A program made the translations under genes and the position numbers. This document shows, piece by piece, positions 46,017 through 55,563 of a stretch of 64,000 bases of DNA; the first letter of the stretch is position 1; every line of letters begins with the position of its first letter. The stretch lies in the NCBI GenBank assembly GCA_963807775.1, contig CAWECY010000002.1, positions 235,401 to 299,400 on the forward strand, in the 5' to 3' direction. The notes beneath the pieces are model-generated. The model was not told where the DNA came from. It was given only the letters and a program-made list of their open reading frames with translations, and made no database searches. The stretch is from Bog-473 sp963807775. GTDB taxonomy: Bacteria > Actinomycetota > Acidimicrobiia > Acidimicrobiales > RAAP-2.

Positions 46017-47408
46017 TCAGCCACTCACGGCGAAGAGCCTCCAAGAGCCAGGAACGCCCTTGAGTTCGTGCTCACCTTTATCCTCGAACCGGAGGTCCGA
46101 ACCGGCAACCAAGTCGACAACTGTCCGAGACACCCGAATTTCACCTGGCTCAGCGCGGCCCTGCACACGCTGAGCCAAATGCACAGCTACGCCCGACACG
46201 TCGTCGCCGCGGCGTTCGACTTCACCCGTATGGAGGCCTGCCCGAATCTGCAGCCCCAGCTGCTCGAGAGCCTCCCGAATCGCGCCGGCGCACTGCACAG
46301 CTCGTGCAGGGCCGTCGAATGTGGCGAGGACGCCGTCACCGGTGTGCTTCACCAGTTGTCCTCCGTAACGGCGAAGCTGGCGCTCTACGGCGCGGTCGTG
46401 GCTTTCGAGAAGTTCCTTCCAAGATCGATCCCCTAGGGCGGTGGCGCGCTCAGTGGAGCCGACGATGTCGGTGAAAAGCACCGTTGCGAGCATCCGACTC
46501 GAAGGAGCGAGTTGGCGCGTGCCCGTCAGGAACTCCTCGATCTCGCCAGCAATGTCAGCGTCGCTGGCCCATGGGACATGGTCGGCCGTATCGAGCTCGA
46601 CGATCTCTGCGTTGGGGATGTGCTCGGCGAGGTAACGCCCCCATTGAACGGGAACAAAAGCGTTTCTCGTGCTGTGCAGTACCAGCGTGGGCACGTTGAT
46701 CAGGGGCAGAGCGGCTCGAAGGTCGGTTCCAATCGCCACCCGCCAGACGCCTCGGGAGGCGGCGACACTCGCGCCCCGATGGCCGGCTCGGTGCCACCAT
46801 GAGGCAAATGCAGCGTCGGAGGCCAAGCTCGGTGCCATATAGGGAATGTCGCCCGCAGAAGCATCCGGTACGCCTGGATCTCCGGAGGACACTGTGTGGG
46901 TGATCGCATCGGTCCCAGGCTCGGTCAAGTCTCCGACAAACTGCTCGACGACCTCGGCGGGATAGCCGATCGGGTAGTCGTGATCCTGCACGACGCGGGC
47001 GTAGGCATTTACGAGCACCAGCGCCCGGACGCGTTCTGGGTGACTGGCGGCCAGGAGTAGTGCGAGCAGTCCGTTCATGGCACATCCGAGAATCGCTGCC
47101 TGGTCGACACCAGCGCTGTCCATGACTCCTAACGCGTCATCTGCCCATTGTTCAACCGTTGGAGGCTCCGACGATCCCACTGGGTCCGACAGCCCGACTC
47201 CTCTGAGGTCGAAGCGGATAACTCGGGAAAATGAGGCCAAGCGGTCGACCCATTGTTGCCATCGGGGTTGTTCACTCGTCGCGTCGATCGAAAACATGGT
47301 CCCGTCGCCAGTTTCGACCAAATCCAGCGAACCCGACCCTTCGACCTGGTAGGCGATGTGCAAGCCGTCGCTGGTCGTCGCGTACCGGATCTCAGGAGGC
47401 TCAATCAT
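46017..47408 (-). CDS. Class III adenylate/guanylate cyclase fused to a degenerate alpha/beta hydrolase domain
   Basis: 463 residues. Residues 1-275 are an alpha/beta hydrolase fold (GDGTMFSIDATSEQPRWQQW, VIRFDLRGVGLSDPVG). The nucleophile elbow that normally reads G-x-S-x-G-G is G108-C-A110-M-N-G113, and the acid position is HSTRNAFVP (N for D), while the His in ADHVPWA remains, so catalysis is unlikely and a ligand-sensing role is plausible. Residues 285-463 are a class III cyclase: FTDIVGSTERA and HTGDGVLATFDGPARAV supply the two metal Asp residues, then AGLHTGEVE, and the KGEHELKGVPGSWRLFAV end. The product (cAMP or cGMP) is not certain. The gene is AT-richer than its neighbours. Confidence 0.9.
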   Translation of the reverse strand: MIEPPEIRYATTSDGLHIAYQVEGSGSLDLVETGDGTMFSIDATSEQPRWQQWVDRLASFSRVIRFDLRGVGLSDPVGSSEPPTVEQWADDALGVMDSAGVDQAAILGCAMNGLLALLLAASHPERVRALVLVNAYARVVQDHDYPIGYPAEVVEQFVGDLTEPGTDAITHTVSSGDPGVPDASAGDIPYMAPSLASDAAFASWWHRAGHRGASVAASRGVWRVAIGTDLRAALPLINVPTLVLHSTRNAFVPVQWGRYLAEHIPNAEIVELDTADHVPWASDADIAGEIEEFLTGTRQLAPSSRMLATVLFTDIVGSTERATALGDRSWKELLESHDRAVERQLRRYGGQLVKHTGDGVLATFDGPARAVQCAGAIREALEQLGLQIRAGLHTGEVERRGDDVSGVAVHLAQRVQGRAEPGEIRVSRTVVDLVAGSDLRFEDKGEHELKGVPGSWRLFAVSG

Positions 47409-47563
47409 CGGCCTCCAGTCTTACCCGTGATCTGGGCGGACGCCTGGAAACGTCGGGCGGCCATCCCCGGCAACCGCTCGGCGCTCACAGTCCGACCTGG
47501 GGCCGTGGTCTGTCTGCTACAACGCTCCGAAGACCGTTTCATAGATGCGCTCGGGCAGCGCTC

Positions 47564-48067
47564 CTACTCCGTACTGATCTTCTCGAGCCTCTCCAGGGTG
47601 GCTGCCATGGACTCAAGCACTGAGTTGCTCCCGTTGATCCACCTCCCGCCATCACGTAGGAGGTCCTCCGGCAAGGGGCCGTAGTCAAAGACCTCGGTGA
47701 CGACGGTGGCGTCGTCACCGTCTGGAGTGAGGAGGTAGCCCCAGCGGTAGCCCGCAGGAATGCCGACCTTGGATGGATCATTACCCTCAGCCCGAGAAGG
47801 GTCTCCGGGAGCCGGTTCCCAAAATATGCGCCGACCTGGCTCGAACTCCACCACATAGTTGAGCATGAGGTAGTCGTTTCCGAGCCGATGCATCTTCATG
47901 GTGAAGGTGTCGCCCACGTCGGAGATGGGGCCGTCGAGGACGGCTCCCCGGAGCATGCCGGAGCCGTCGAATTCCACGTGACGTTGAGGATTCGCCAGGA
48001 TCTCGAAGATGAGGGCTGCCGGTGCTTCAACTCTGCGTGACACTTGGAGCGGCTTGCCTTCTGCCAT
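47564..48067 (-). CDS. SRPBCC (START/Bet v1-like) family protein
   Basis: The 167-residue protein has the helix-grip fold signature: LQVSRRVEAPAALIFEILANPQRHVEFDGSG at the N-terminus, FTMKMHRLGNDYLMLNYVVEFEPGRRIFWEPAP in the middle, and a long C-terminal amphipathic helix (NSVLESMAATLERLEKI). Such proteins bind hydrophobic ligands or act as polyketide cyclase-like or Aha1-like factors. ATG 48067 is preceded by AAAGGA; the frame is open a further 11 codons upstream. The function is not specific. It is 155 bp upstream (on the minus strand) of the cyclase gene and could share its transcript. Confidence 0.82.
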   Translation of the reverse strand: MAEGKPLQVSRRVEAPAALIFEILANPQRHVEFDGSGMLRGAVLDGPISDVGDTFTMKMHRLGNDYLMLNYVVEFEPGRRIFWEPAPGDPSRAEGNDPSKVGIPAGYRWGYLLTPDGDDATVVTEVFDYGPLPEDLLRDGGRWINGSNSVLESMAATLERLEKISTE

Positions 48068-48398
48068 GGTCCAGTCCTTTCGGTCGCTCCGCGCTCGCAT
48101 TCTGCATCTCCCCTAACGAGCGCATCCGAGGGGTTCACACAGTTGGACGTTGCAGGCGCCACGGTCGCAGCCATTGGTCCGAAACTCACGTTCTAACCGA
48201 TTCGAGGTGTCCCGCTTTGGAGTGCTGTCAGCAAGGTGGAGCATGCCCCCATGTAAGTGCCGTACGGTGCGCCGCGGCCCGGCATTGGGAGTCACCTTCG
48301 GCGCGAACGAGAGGGGCCGTTGGGACCCCTCTCATTTTTGACTACCCGTCAATGACAGACAGCAGAATATCCGCTTCCGACGGCGACCGTGGCGGTAC
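48068..48398. other. Intergenic region with an orphan terminator
   Basis: 330 bp with no credible gene. It ends in a canonical stem-loop plus T-run oriented to the plus strand (48309-48339), although no plus-strand gene precedes it for more than 2 kb. A short non-coding transcript or a gene remnant upstream of the terminator is possible; I recognise no known RNA family. Confidence 0.4.
48309..48339 (+). terminator. Rho-independent terminator (orphan)
   Basis: GAGAGGGG (48309-48316), 9-nt loop, CCCCTCTC (48326-48333), then ATTTTT. Perfect 8-bp stem with a T-run on the plus strand, unusual in this GC-rich sequence. Confidence 0.8.
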
Positions 48399-49274
48399 TC
48401 AGGCGAACTGGCTGATGACCGTCTCGCCGAACGCGGCCACGGTGCCGATCGGGGCGAAGTCGGTGAACCAGACGTAGATCCGCTCGACATCGCGCTCGGC
48501 GAGGGAGCCGAAGTGGTCGACGAGCTCCGCGGCGCTGCCGACCACGATCCGGCGACCGAAGCGCCGGTAGGCAGTCTGCGTCACCTCGTCGCGGTCCTGG
48601 CCGGGCTGGATAAACGCCACCTGCGCCTGCAGCGAGCACCGGGCCGCGCCGGCCCGCGTTCGCATCTCGTCGAACTTGTCAAGGATGCCGATGTGGACGT
48701 TCCACCAGTCGGCGTGCGCCGCCACCAGCTCCATGGTTTTGCGGCCCGCGCCGCCGATGACGATGGGGATGCGGGTGAGCGGCCCCGGCTGCTGCTGCGC
48801 CCCGTGCAGGGTGAAGTGCTCGCCCTCGTAGTCGACCGGCTCGCCGGTCCACAGGGCCGTGATGATCTCGAGCGACTCCTTCAACCGGCTGACCCGCTGC
48901 TTGGGTTCGGTCGAGCCGACGCCGAAGGTGGCCATTTCGGAGGCGATGGAGCCCCAGCCGATCCCGAGCTCGAAGCGGCCGTTCGAGGCGTGGTCGAGGG
49001 AGACGGCCTCTCGGGCCAGAAGGGCGGGATGGCGGAAGCCATCGCACAGCACCAGTGAGCCGACGTTGAGGTGGCTGGTGCGGCCGGCCACCCAGGTGTT
49101 GGTGACCATCGGCTCGAACATGGCCTGGCTCTCGGCGAGGGGCGGGGCCATGTGGTCCATGCCGGCCATGCCATAGAAGCCGGCGGCCTCGGCGGCCTGG
49201 GCGCGCTCGACGATCTGGTCCATGGTCAGGCGCATCTGGGGCAGGTAGAGCCAGAACTCGGGGGTGGGGGCCAT
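48399..49274 (-). CDS. LLM class F420-dependent oxidoreductase
   Basis: The 291-residue luciferase-like TIM-barrel protein has FWLYLPQMRLTMDQIVERAQAAEAAGFYGM, GSLVLCDGFRHPALLAREAVSLDHASNGRFELGIG and IPIVIGGAGRKTMELVAAHADWWN, typical of the F420/FMN LLM family in actinobacteria. It probably transfers hydride with coenzyme F420 to or from a small organic substrate. ATG 49274 gives the family N-terminus; upstream in-frame residues lack similarity. It is related in fold to the protein at 55564. The gene is followed by the orphan terminator region. Confidence 0.87.
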   Translation of the reverse strand: MAPTPEFWLYLPQMRLTMDQIVERAQAAEAAGFYGMAGMDHMAPPLAESQAMFEPMVTNTWVAGRTSHLNVGSLVLCDGFRHPALLAREAVSLDHASNGRFELGIGWGSIASEMATFGVGSTEPKQRVSRLKESLEIITALWTGEPVDYEGEHFTLHGAQQQPGPLTRIPIVIGGAGRKTMELVAAHADWWNVHIGILDKFDEMRTRAGAARCSLQAQVAFIQPGQDRDEVTQTAYRRFGRRIVVGSAAELVDHFGSLAERDVERIYVWFTDFAPIGTVAAFGETVISQFA

Positions 49275-49359
49275 GGCCGGGAGACTACGGCGCCGCGACC
49301 ACCGGCACGAGATTGCGCCCGAACTCTCCGGCCGCGGCCTCACGTGGTCGTCGCTCCCG

Positions 49360-50696
<1,337 letters not shown>

Positions 50697-50700
<4 letters not shown>

Positions 50701-51161
50701 AGCACCTCGTAGACGCCGAGGAGTACAACTGATTGGTCGCGGCGCCCCGTGGAGACGGCCAACAGGCCGTTCAGCCGGCTCAGCCGAGCCGCCGCCGTCG
50801 AGAAGCGCACGTGGGTCCGGAAGTAGTACTCGTCGGGGTCGACCGGGTCGCCTCGGGCGATGCGTTCGGCCACCTCCGGCGCCGCCCGGCGCATGCCGAC
50901 GGAGCGCACCTCAATGGCCTCGTCCCGATTGCTCAGCAGCGTGTAGTGGGCGTCGATCTCGAGCACCCCGTCGGCCCGCACGCTCTGCCAGTCGATCCCG
51001 CCTTGCAGGATCGTCCCGGCCACCTCGTCACGAGCCCCCTCGAACGTGCCGCCGTCGAAGGCGACGAAGCGCCGGCCGCCCCCCAGGTCGACCACCGGCC
51101 GGACGAGCACCTCTATGGACAGGAGGTCACGGAGCTCCAGGTGGGGCCACTGATCGGGCAT
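50697..51161 (-). CDS. DUF3237 family protein
   Basis: The 154-residue protein matches the DUF3237 pattern: GGGRRFVAFDGGTFEGARDEVAGTIL, GGIDWQSVRADGVLEIDAHYTLLSNR, and YYFRTHVRFSTAAARLSRLNGLLAV near the C-terminus. DUF3237 proteins are small beta-barrels often found beside aromatic or steroid degradation genes; no activity is established that I can cite. Its stop overlaps the GTG start of the monooxygenase, so it is likely to work on the same compound. Confidence 0.85.
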
Positions 51162-51430
51162 CGCCGAAAACGTACCTCACGGCCCACGAGAAGAGCACTG
51201 CCAGGTCACCAACTGGATGCGTAGGCCCGGCCGGTTCCTCCGATCGACGCAGAACATCGCCGAGTCATGACCCCGGCTGTCGGCGAAGACGTCGATGCCG
51301 AGCTGGTCCTCGATCTGAGAGACGAAGCATGACCCAGAAGCCCGGATCCGAACAGACTGGGCGGGCCCGACCATGGCACCGACGAGACCCGTTGCTACCG
51401 TCGTTCTGATGGTCATCCGCCGATGCATCG

Positions 51431-51739
51431 TTGCGTTCGCGATTCTCTCGTCTGCCTTGGCTCAGACCCGTGCGGGGCAGTCCCACGATCTCACTGCGCG
51501 TGACCCCGTCTACCTCCCTCTCCGACGCACCGCTGTCCATCCAAGTCAGGGGGGCCGCTCCTGGGAGTCGGGTGATGCTGGCGGTCACCCCCACGGACGT
51601 CAATGGGGTGACGTGGTCGTCGCGATCGACGTTCGTGGCGGCTGCGACCGGCACGGTCAGCACAGCATCGGCCCGGTCGATTGCCGGTAGTGGGGATGAG
51701 AATGCCGACGAGAACGAGGACGCCGCCTTCGACTCGTAG
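51431..51739 (+). pseudogene. Remnant: N-terminal domain of an acyl-CoA thioesterase/BAAT family protein
   Basis: A 102-codon open frame reads TPSTSLSDAPLSIQVRGAAP, GSRVMLAVTPTDVNGVTWSS and STFVAAATGTVSTASARSI, the typical beta-sandwich N-domain of bile-acid-CoA:amino-acid N-acyltransferase-like thioesterases. The sequence then leaves the family (GSGDENADENEDAAFDS) and stops; the C-terminal hydrolase domain is absent. The true start is unclear. This looks like a truncated gene left after deletion or insertion. The flavoprotein gene at 51776 follows 36 bp later. Confidence 0.55.
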
Positions 51740-51775
51740 GGTGGAGAACGGTCGTCCTGGTGCGAGAGGAGGTCG

Positions 51776-52915
51776 ATGCAGGTGGTGGCACTGCTGGTCG
51801 TCGGAGCTGGACCCTATGGAGTCGCCGTGGCGGCGCAAGCCATCGAGCGGGGAGTCGACACGACCGTCGTAGGGCATCCTATGAGCTTCTGGACGGACCA
51901 CATGCCTGAAGGGATGTTTCTACGCTCAGGGATCGACTGGCACCTCGATGCGTCAGGCGTCGATACCTTTGAGGCCTTCATCGAAGACAGCGGAATATCC
52001 ACAGCCCACATCGATCCTGTACCCATTGACGTCTTCCGAGAGTACGCCGCTTGGTTCCAGTCTCAAAAGCACGTGGCCGTCCGAGATCAGCATGTCTCAC
52101 GCCTCGAGCGCGACGACGAGGCATTCGTGGCCTCACTCGACGACGGGACCCAGATTGCAGCCGACGTGGTCGTCGCCGCTCCGGGAGCGGCCTACTTCCG
52201 CCAGTTCCCCGAGTGGGCGAGCGTGCTTCCCGGAGGGGTCGGTGCCCATACCTGTGATCTCGTTCGTTTTCAGGAACTTTCCGGGGCGCGGGTCTTGGTC
52301 GTCGGAGGTCGACAGAGCGCTTACGAATGGGCCGCACTTTTGAGCGAACACGGTGCCGAGCGCGTGGACATCGTTCACCGGCACGACGTGCCCCGCTTCG
52401 AACGAGTGAGCTGGAAGTTCGTCGACCCGTACATGGACGCGACCCTCGATCGCCCCGGATGGTGGCGCTCACTGTCGGCCACCGAACAAGGGGAAATCAC
52501 CCGTAAGTTTTGGCAGGTCGGCCGCCTTAGCCTGGAGTGGTGGCTCACGCCGCGCCTCGCCGACGAGCGTATCCGTAGCTGGCCCGGCACACACGTCGTG
52601 GAAACCGCAGTGGGAGACAGCGGCACGGTCTCGGTGGCACTCTCAAGTGGAGACCGACTGACGTTTGATCGTCTCGTCTTCGCCACGGGCTACAAGGCTG
52701 ACCTTCCCCGCGTTCCATATCTCAATGGGTTTGCTGGCAGTCTCGAGGTGGTCGACGGTTTCCCCGTTCTCGACGAAGTCTTCCAGTCTTCGATCGCTGG
52801 CCTCTACATCACCGGGTTCGCCTCCACCCGTGACTTCGGCCCCTTCTTCGGCTTCACGAGGGGCTGTCCCGCGGCCGCCACGCTCATCGTCGATGACCTG
52901 CTCCGACGCATGTGA
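51776..52915 (+). CDS. FAD/NAD(P)-dependent oxidoreductase (flavin monooxygenase-like)
   Basis: The 379-residue two-dinucleotide-domain flavoprotein has ALLVVGAGPYGVAVAAQAIE (FAD motif), a second Rossmann motif ARVLVVGGRQSAYEWAALL for NAD(P)H, and the DRLVFATGYKADLPRVPYL ATG motif near the C-terminus. The layout resembles flavin monooxygenase/lysine hydroxylase-type enzymes and thioredoxin-reductase-like oxidoreductases; the substrate is unknown. The start is ATG 51776 with GAGAGGAGGTCG upstream. Base composition is more AT-rich than the operons before 45 kb, so it may be acquired. Confidence 0.82.
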   Translation: MQVVALLVVGAGPYGVAVAAQAIERGVDTTVVGHPMSFWTDHMPEGMFLRSGIDWHLDASGVDTFEAFIEDSGISTAHIDPVPIDVFREYAAWFQSQKHVAVRDQHVSRLERDDEAFVASLDDGTQIAADVVVAAPGAAYFRQFPEWASVLPGGVGAHTCDLVRFQELSGARVLVVGGRQSAYEWAALLSEHGAERVDIVHRHDVPRFERVSWKFVDPYMDATLDRPGWWRSLSATEQGEITRKFWQVGRLSLEWWLTPRLADERIRSWPGTHVVETAVGDSGTVSVALSSGDRLTFDRLVFATGYKADLPRVPYLNGFAGSLEVVDGFPVLDEVFQSSIAGLYITGFASTRDFGPFFGFTRGCPAAATLIVDDLLRRM

Positions 52916-53356
52916 CGAGGGCCGGGCCCTTGGGTAGAGATCGGCTGCGGTTTATCTTGCGAACCACGGTCGCCCCGGTGCGGACGGGGGCAGGGGGGGT
53001 CTTACTGCAACTGTCAAACGGGGGCAAACACCTCGGCGACTCGGTGACGCGACGAAGGTTGCGTTCCCAAGGGACTGGAGTGTGAGGGGTGAGTCAAGCT
53101 GAGGACACCGAGGCTGCTCCCGAAGAACCCTCAAATGCTCGCCGAGCATCCACATCGTTGGTGCCGTACTCGTGGTGGTCGTCCTACGGGTAGTGAATCG
53201 GTGAGCGATATCACTAGGTTGAGGATGAACGATGGGCACTCAGGACCGGCACCTGTTCACTTACGAGTGGGACCCCACATGTACGTTCCGCCCCCCCGGT
53301 TTCCTGACGATCGTCCAGAAGGCTGAGTTCGAGAAGGTGGTAGTGGTGACCAACTG
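52916..53356. other. Intergenic stretch
   Basis: About 440 bp between convergent genes. Apart from one 43-codon frame at its right end (listed separately) I see no gene, RNA or clear repeat. Confidence 0.5.
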
Positions 53357-53363
53357 TCAATGA
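53232..53363 (+). CDS. Possible small protein of 43 residues
   Basis: An ATG at 53232 preceded by TGAGG opens a frame of 43 codons (start MGTQDRHLFTYEWDPTCTFR, end EKVVVVTNCQ) that stops at 53363, overlapping the 3' end of the convergent beta-helix gene by 7 bp. Composition is protein-like but I recognise no family. It may be a chance frame or the end of a decayed gene. Confidence 0.2.
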   Translation: MGTQDRHLFTYEWDPTCTFRPPGFLTIVQKAEFEKVVVVTNCQ

Positions 53364-55153
53364 CGATGCGCAGCGGTGGCCACAATCCCGCCTGGGCACC
53401 AGGCGTTGGCGGGCACACCCTTGCACGGGTTGGGCATCGTGGGCAGGTTGGCTGTGTCGGGCGACTCGAGTCCTGACGCCCCGGGCAGCGGTTGCATGGT
53501 GACAGCGGTCGCCTGCGGGTACTTTGCAGATGAGCAGTCCGACCCACTCAGCAATCCGGCGTCGCACTCTGCCTGTAGCAGAAACGTCAAGTCGGTGTTG
53601 CTGCCCAGCACGGTGGTCTTCGGTGTCTTTGCCCCACACGTTGTGGAAATGGCATCCACCGTGGTAGCAGGGCCGATCTCCGTGGTGAAGGTCGAGTTCC
53701 ACTCGGTGTTGCCCGAAGCGCAGTTCTCGTCCTCGTTACCGTAGATGAGGAGATTGCCTAAATCGGCGTCGCTGGCATTGCCATCGGTCCCGACTCCCGA
53801 AAACTTGTTGTCCGTACTGAAATCACCTTCAGGGTCGAAGAGGCAACCTACGCCTGAGATGTGCAGCGAGGTTGCCAGGACTCCGGCCTCCTTGGAGCAC
53901 TGATAGGTGATGCCGTTCTCGACGACGCTTGTGTCGGAGTCGGGGTACGGGACAAAGAGCATGCCCCAGGCGCCGTTGTTGAGGAACTTGTTGTCCTCGA
54001 CTGTGTCGTTGCGCCCACCGGAGACCGTCTCACCGGTCCCCGTCGGCCCTAGCCCTGCGGTGCCCTCCACCGGGACGTTCGGGTTGTTGTTGTCCTCGAC
54101 CAAGTTGTTCGGACCGAAGACCCAACAGGAGTTGATCTTCGTGCCGGGGATGCGGACTGATTCCCCTGCGACCGGCTTATTGTCCGGACACTCACCGTTC
54201 TGGGGCGGGGGAGGGTCGCCGCTGAGGGCGGTATTCGTGTCGAGGCCCTCCTTGTTGTTCTCGAAGGTGGAGTCCTCGATATGGACCATCCCACCTGAGT
54301 TGGTGCCCGAGTAGCCGAGGGCGCTGTCTTCGAAAGTGGCATGATCGACCGTCGCGTTGCACACTTGGTGGCAGGCTCCTATGTAGCCACCGGAGTCCGC
54401 GAAGTTGTTGGCGAAGATCTGGTCCCACGAGCCGCCGCTCGAGTTGGAGGAGAAGATCCCGTACAGGGCGCACGTGTCGCACACGCTCAAGTCGCTCGGG
54501 TCGCTGTTTTCGAAGTAAGTGTTGGTGGCGGTGAGGTAGCTGCCCTCGTAGTTCTTCAGCCCGACGTTCCCTGACTCGTCGCCGCCGTTCCACCAGATCT
54601 CGTTGCCCGAGTCGCCGGTTCCGGCCTGGAAGTTGCACACCGTCAAGTTGTCGATGCTGACGTTTTCGGCCTTCCAGACGACGATCCCGTTCCTTCCGAG
54701 GCCGTGGAGGGAGTTCTGGTCAGCCGGTGCCGAGTTGCACTCGTCCGGTGAGCCGGGCAGCGTGCCGTCCACGACCACGCTGTTTCGGTTCATGCCACGC
54801 AGGTGGAGATCGGAAATGTCGATCACCACCCCTCCGTACCAGCCGTCTGCGGTCGCGCGGTTCGCCTTGGTTATTCTGGAGTCATCCGATTCGTGGTAGT
54901 CGCCGGGGGCGATAAGGACCCAGTCTCCCCTCTTCGCAGCGTTGACTGCGTCCTGGATCGAGGAGAACGTCTGAGAGGCGGGCGTGGTAATTCCGTCGAA
55001 GGTGCCGACGTACAGCACCTCACCCTTGGGCTCTCCTTGAGCACTTGCCAACCCTGCACCGCCGAAACCCACTAGCAACAGGCTGAGCAGTAGCCCCACG
55101 GTGCCAACCACTGCGACTCGGGCAATCCTCGAGGTTCGCTGGCTCGCTGTCAT
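53357..55153 (-). CDS. Secreted right-handed beta-helix repeat protein
   Basis: 598 residues. Residues 1-39 form a signal peptide: basic TASQRTSRIAR, hydrophobic VAVVGTVGLLLSLLLVGFGG, then LASAQ before the mature GEPKGEVLYVG. TFSSIQDAVNAAKRGDWVLIAPGDYHE is the classical first turn of pectate-lyase-like parallel beta-helices, followed by repeated Asn/Asp-rich turns (NGIVVWKAENVSIDNLTVCN; FENSDPSDLSVC; ATFEDSALGY; STFENNKEG; NDTVEDNKFLNNGAWGML). At least a dozen Cys suggest disulfides outside the cell. It may bind or cleave polysaccharide, or be a surface protein; no catalytic motif was identified. The gene is isolated and AT-richer than its surroundings. Confidence 0.82.
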   Translation of the reverse strand: MTASQRTSRIARVAVVGTVGLLLSLLLVGFGGAGLASAQGEPKGEVLYVGTFDGITTPASQTFSSIQDAVNAAKRGDWVLIAPGDYHESDDSRITKANRATADGWYGGVVIDISDLHLRGMNRNSVVVDGTLPGSPDECNSAPADQNSLHGLGRNGIVVWKAENVSIDNLTVCNFQAGTGDSGNEIWWNGGDESGNVGLKNYEGSYLTATNTYFENSDPSDLSVCDTCALYGIFSSNSSGGSWDQIFANNFADSGGYIGACHQVCNATVDHATFEDSALGYSGTNSGGMVHIEDSTFENNKEGLDTNTALSGDPPPPQNGECPDNKPVAGESVRIPGTKINSCWVFGPNNLVEDNNNPNVPVEGTAGLGPTGTGETVSGGRNDTVEDNKFLNNGAWGMLFVPYPDSDTSVVENGITYQCSKEAGVLATSLHISGVGCLFDPEGDFSTDNKFSGVGTDGNASDADLGNLLIYGNEDENCASGNTEWNSTFTTEIGPATTVDAISTTCGAKTPKTTVLGSNTDLTFLLQAECDAGLLSGSDCSSAKYPQATAVTMQPLPGASGLESPDTANLPTMPNPCKGVPANAWCPGGIVATAAHRH

Positions 55154-55212
55154 GTGCAGCCCTTCCCCTTCTGGCTCTTTGTACCAGGACAGTACTTCGG
55201 GCCGGGGAGTTC

Positions 55213-55563
55213 CTAAACGGCGGTATGAACTGGTAGGACATCACGAGTCTTGATCTTGTCCAGCGGGTACGACCGCTCCAGCATCCCGTAGGCCTCCTCC
55301 CCGTCCCAGCGGTAGCGCACGGCCGCCTGTTGCAAGGCGGGGAAGCTCGGCTTCTCGGCCTTCATGGCGTCGGTCGAGAACGTCTTGTCGTCGTGATGGA
55401 TGTCGAACGTCGCCATCACCGTCTCCCTCTCGACCTCCACCGTTCCCGCCGCCGTCTCGAACACGAACGAGACGTCCTGGCCGAACGCCTGTAGCGACGT
55501 CAGCCACGGCGCCGACACCACCCGTGCCGCCACCAGCTCGTCACCCACACTCGGGTCGAACAC
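55213..55563 (-). CDS. Conserved-looking hypothetical protein, 116 residues
   Basis: Starts at GTG 55563, immediately after the TGA of the LLM oxidoreductase gene (55564-55566), so it is co-transcribed with it. Sequence features: TSLQAFGQDVSFVFETAAGTVEVERETVMATFDIH and AAVRYRWDGEEAYGMLERSYPLDKI at the C-terminus. The ending resembles the last strand region of lipocalin-like proteins found near degradation genes, but I cannot assign a family with confidence. No signal peptide or membrane segment. Confidence 0.55.
   Translation of the reverse strand: MFDPSVGDELVAARVVSAPWLTSLQAFGQDVSFVFETAAGTVEVERETVMATFDIHHDDKTFSTDAMKAEKPSFPALQQAAVRYRWDGEEAYGMLERSYPLDKIKTRDVLPVHTAV

Noticed and set aside
48150..48310. 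A tRNA or SRP RNA before the orphan terminator
   Set aside because: I looked for a T-loop GTTCRANNC with matching acceptor arms and for the SRP RNA core; neither is present.
51177..51428. An 83-codon minus-strand frame upstream of the DUF3237 gene
   Set aside because: The middle (SQIEDQLGIDVFADS) looks faintly like a carrier-protein fragment, but it is too short and lacks a start context or neighbouring support.
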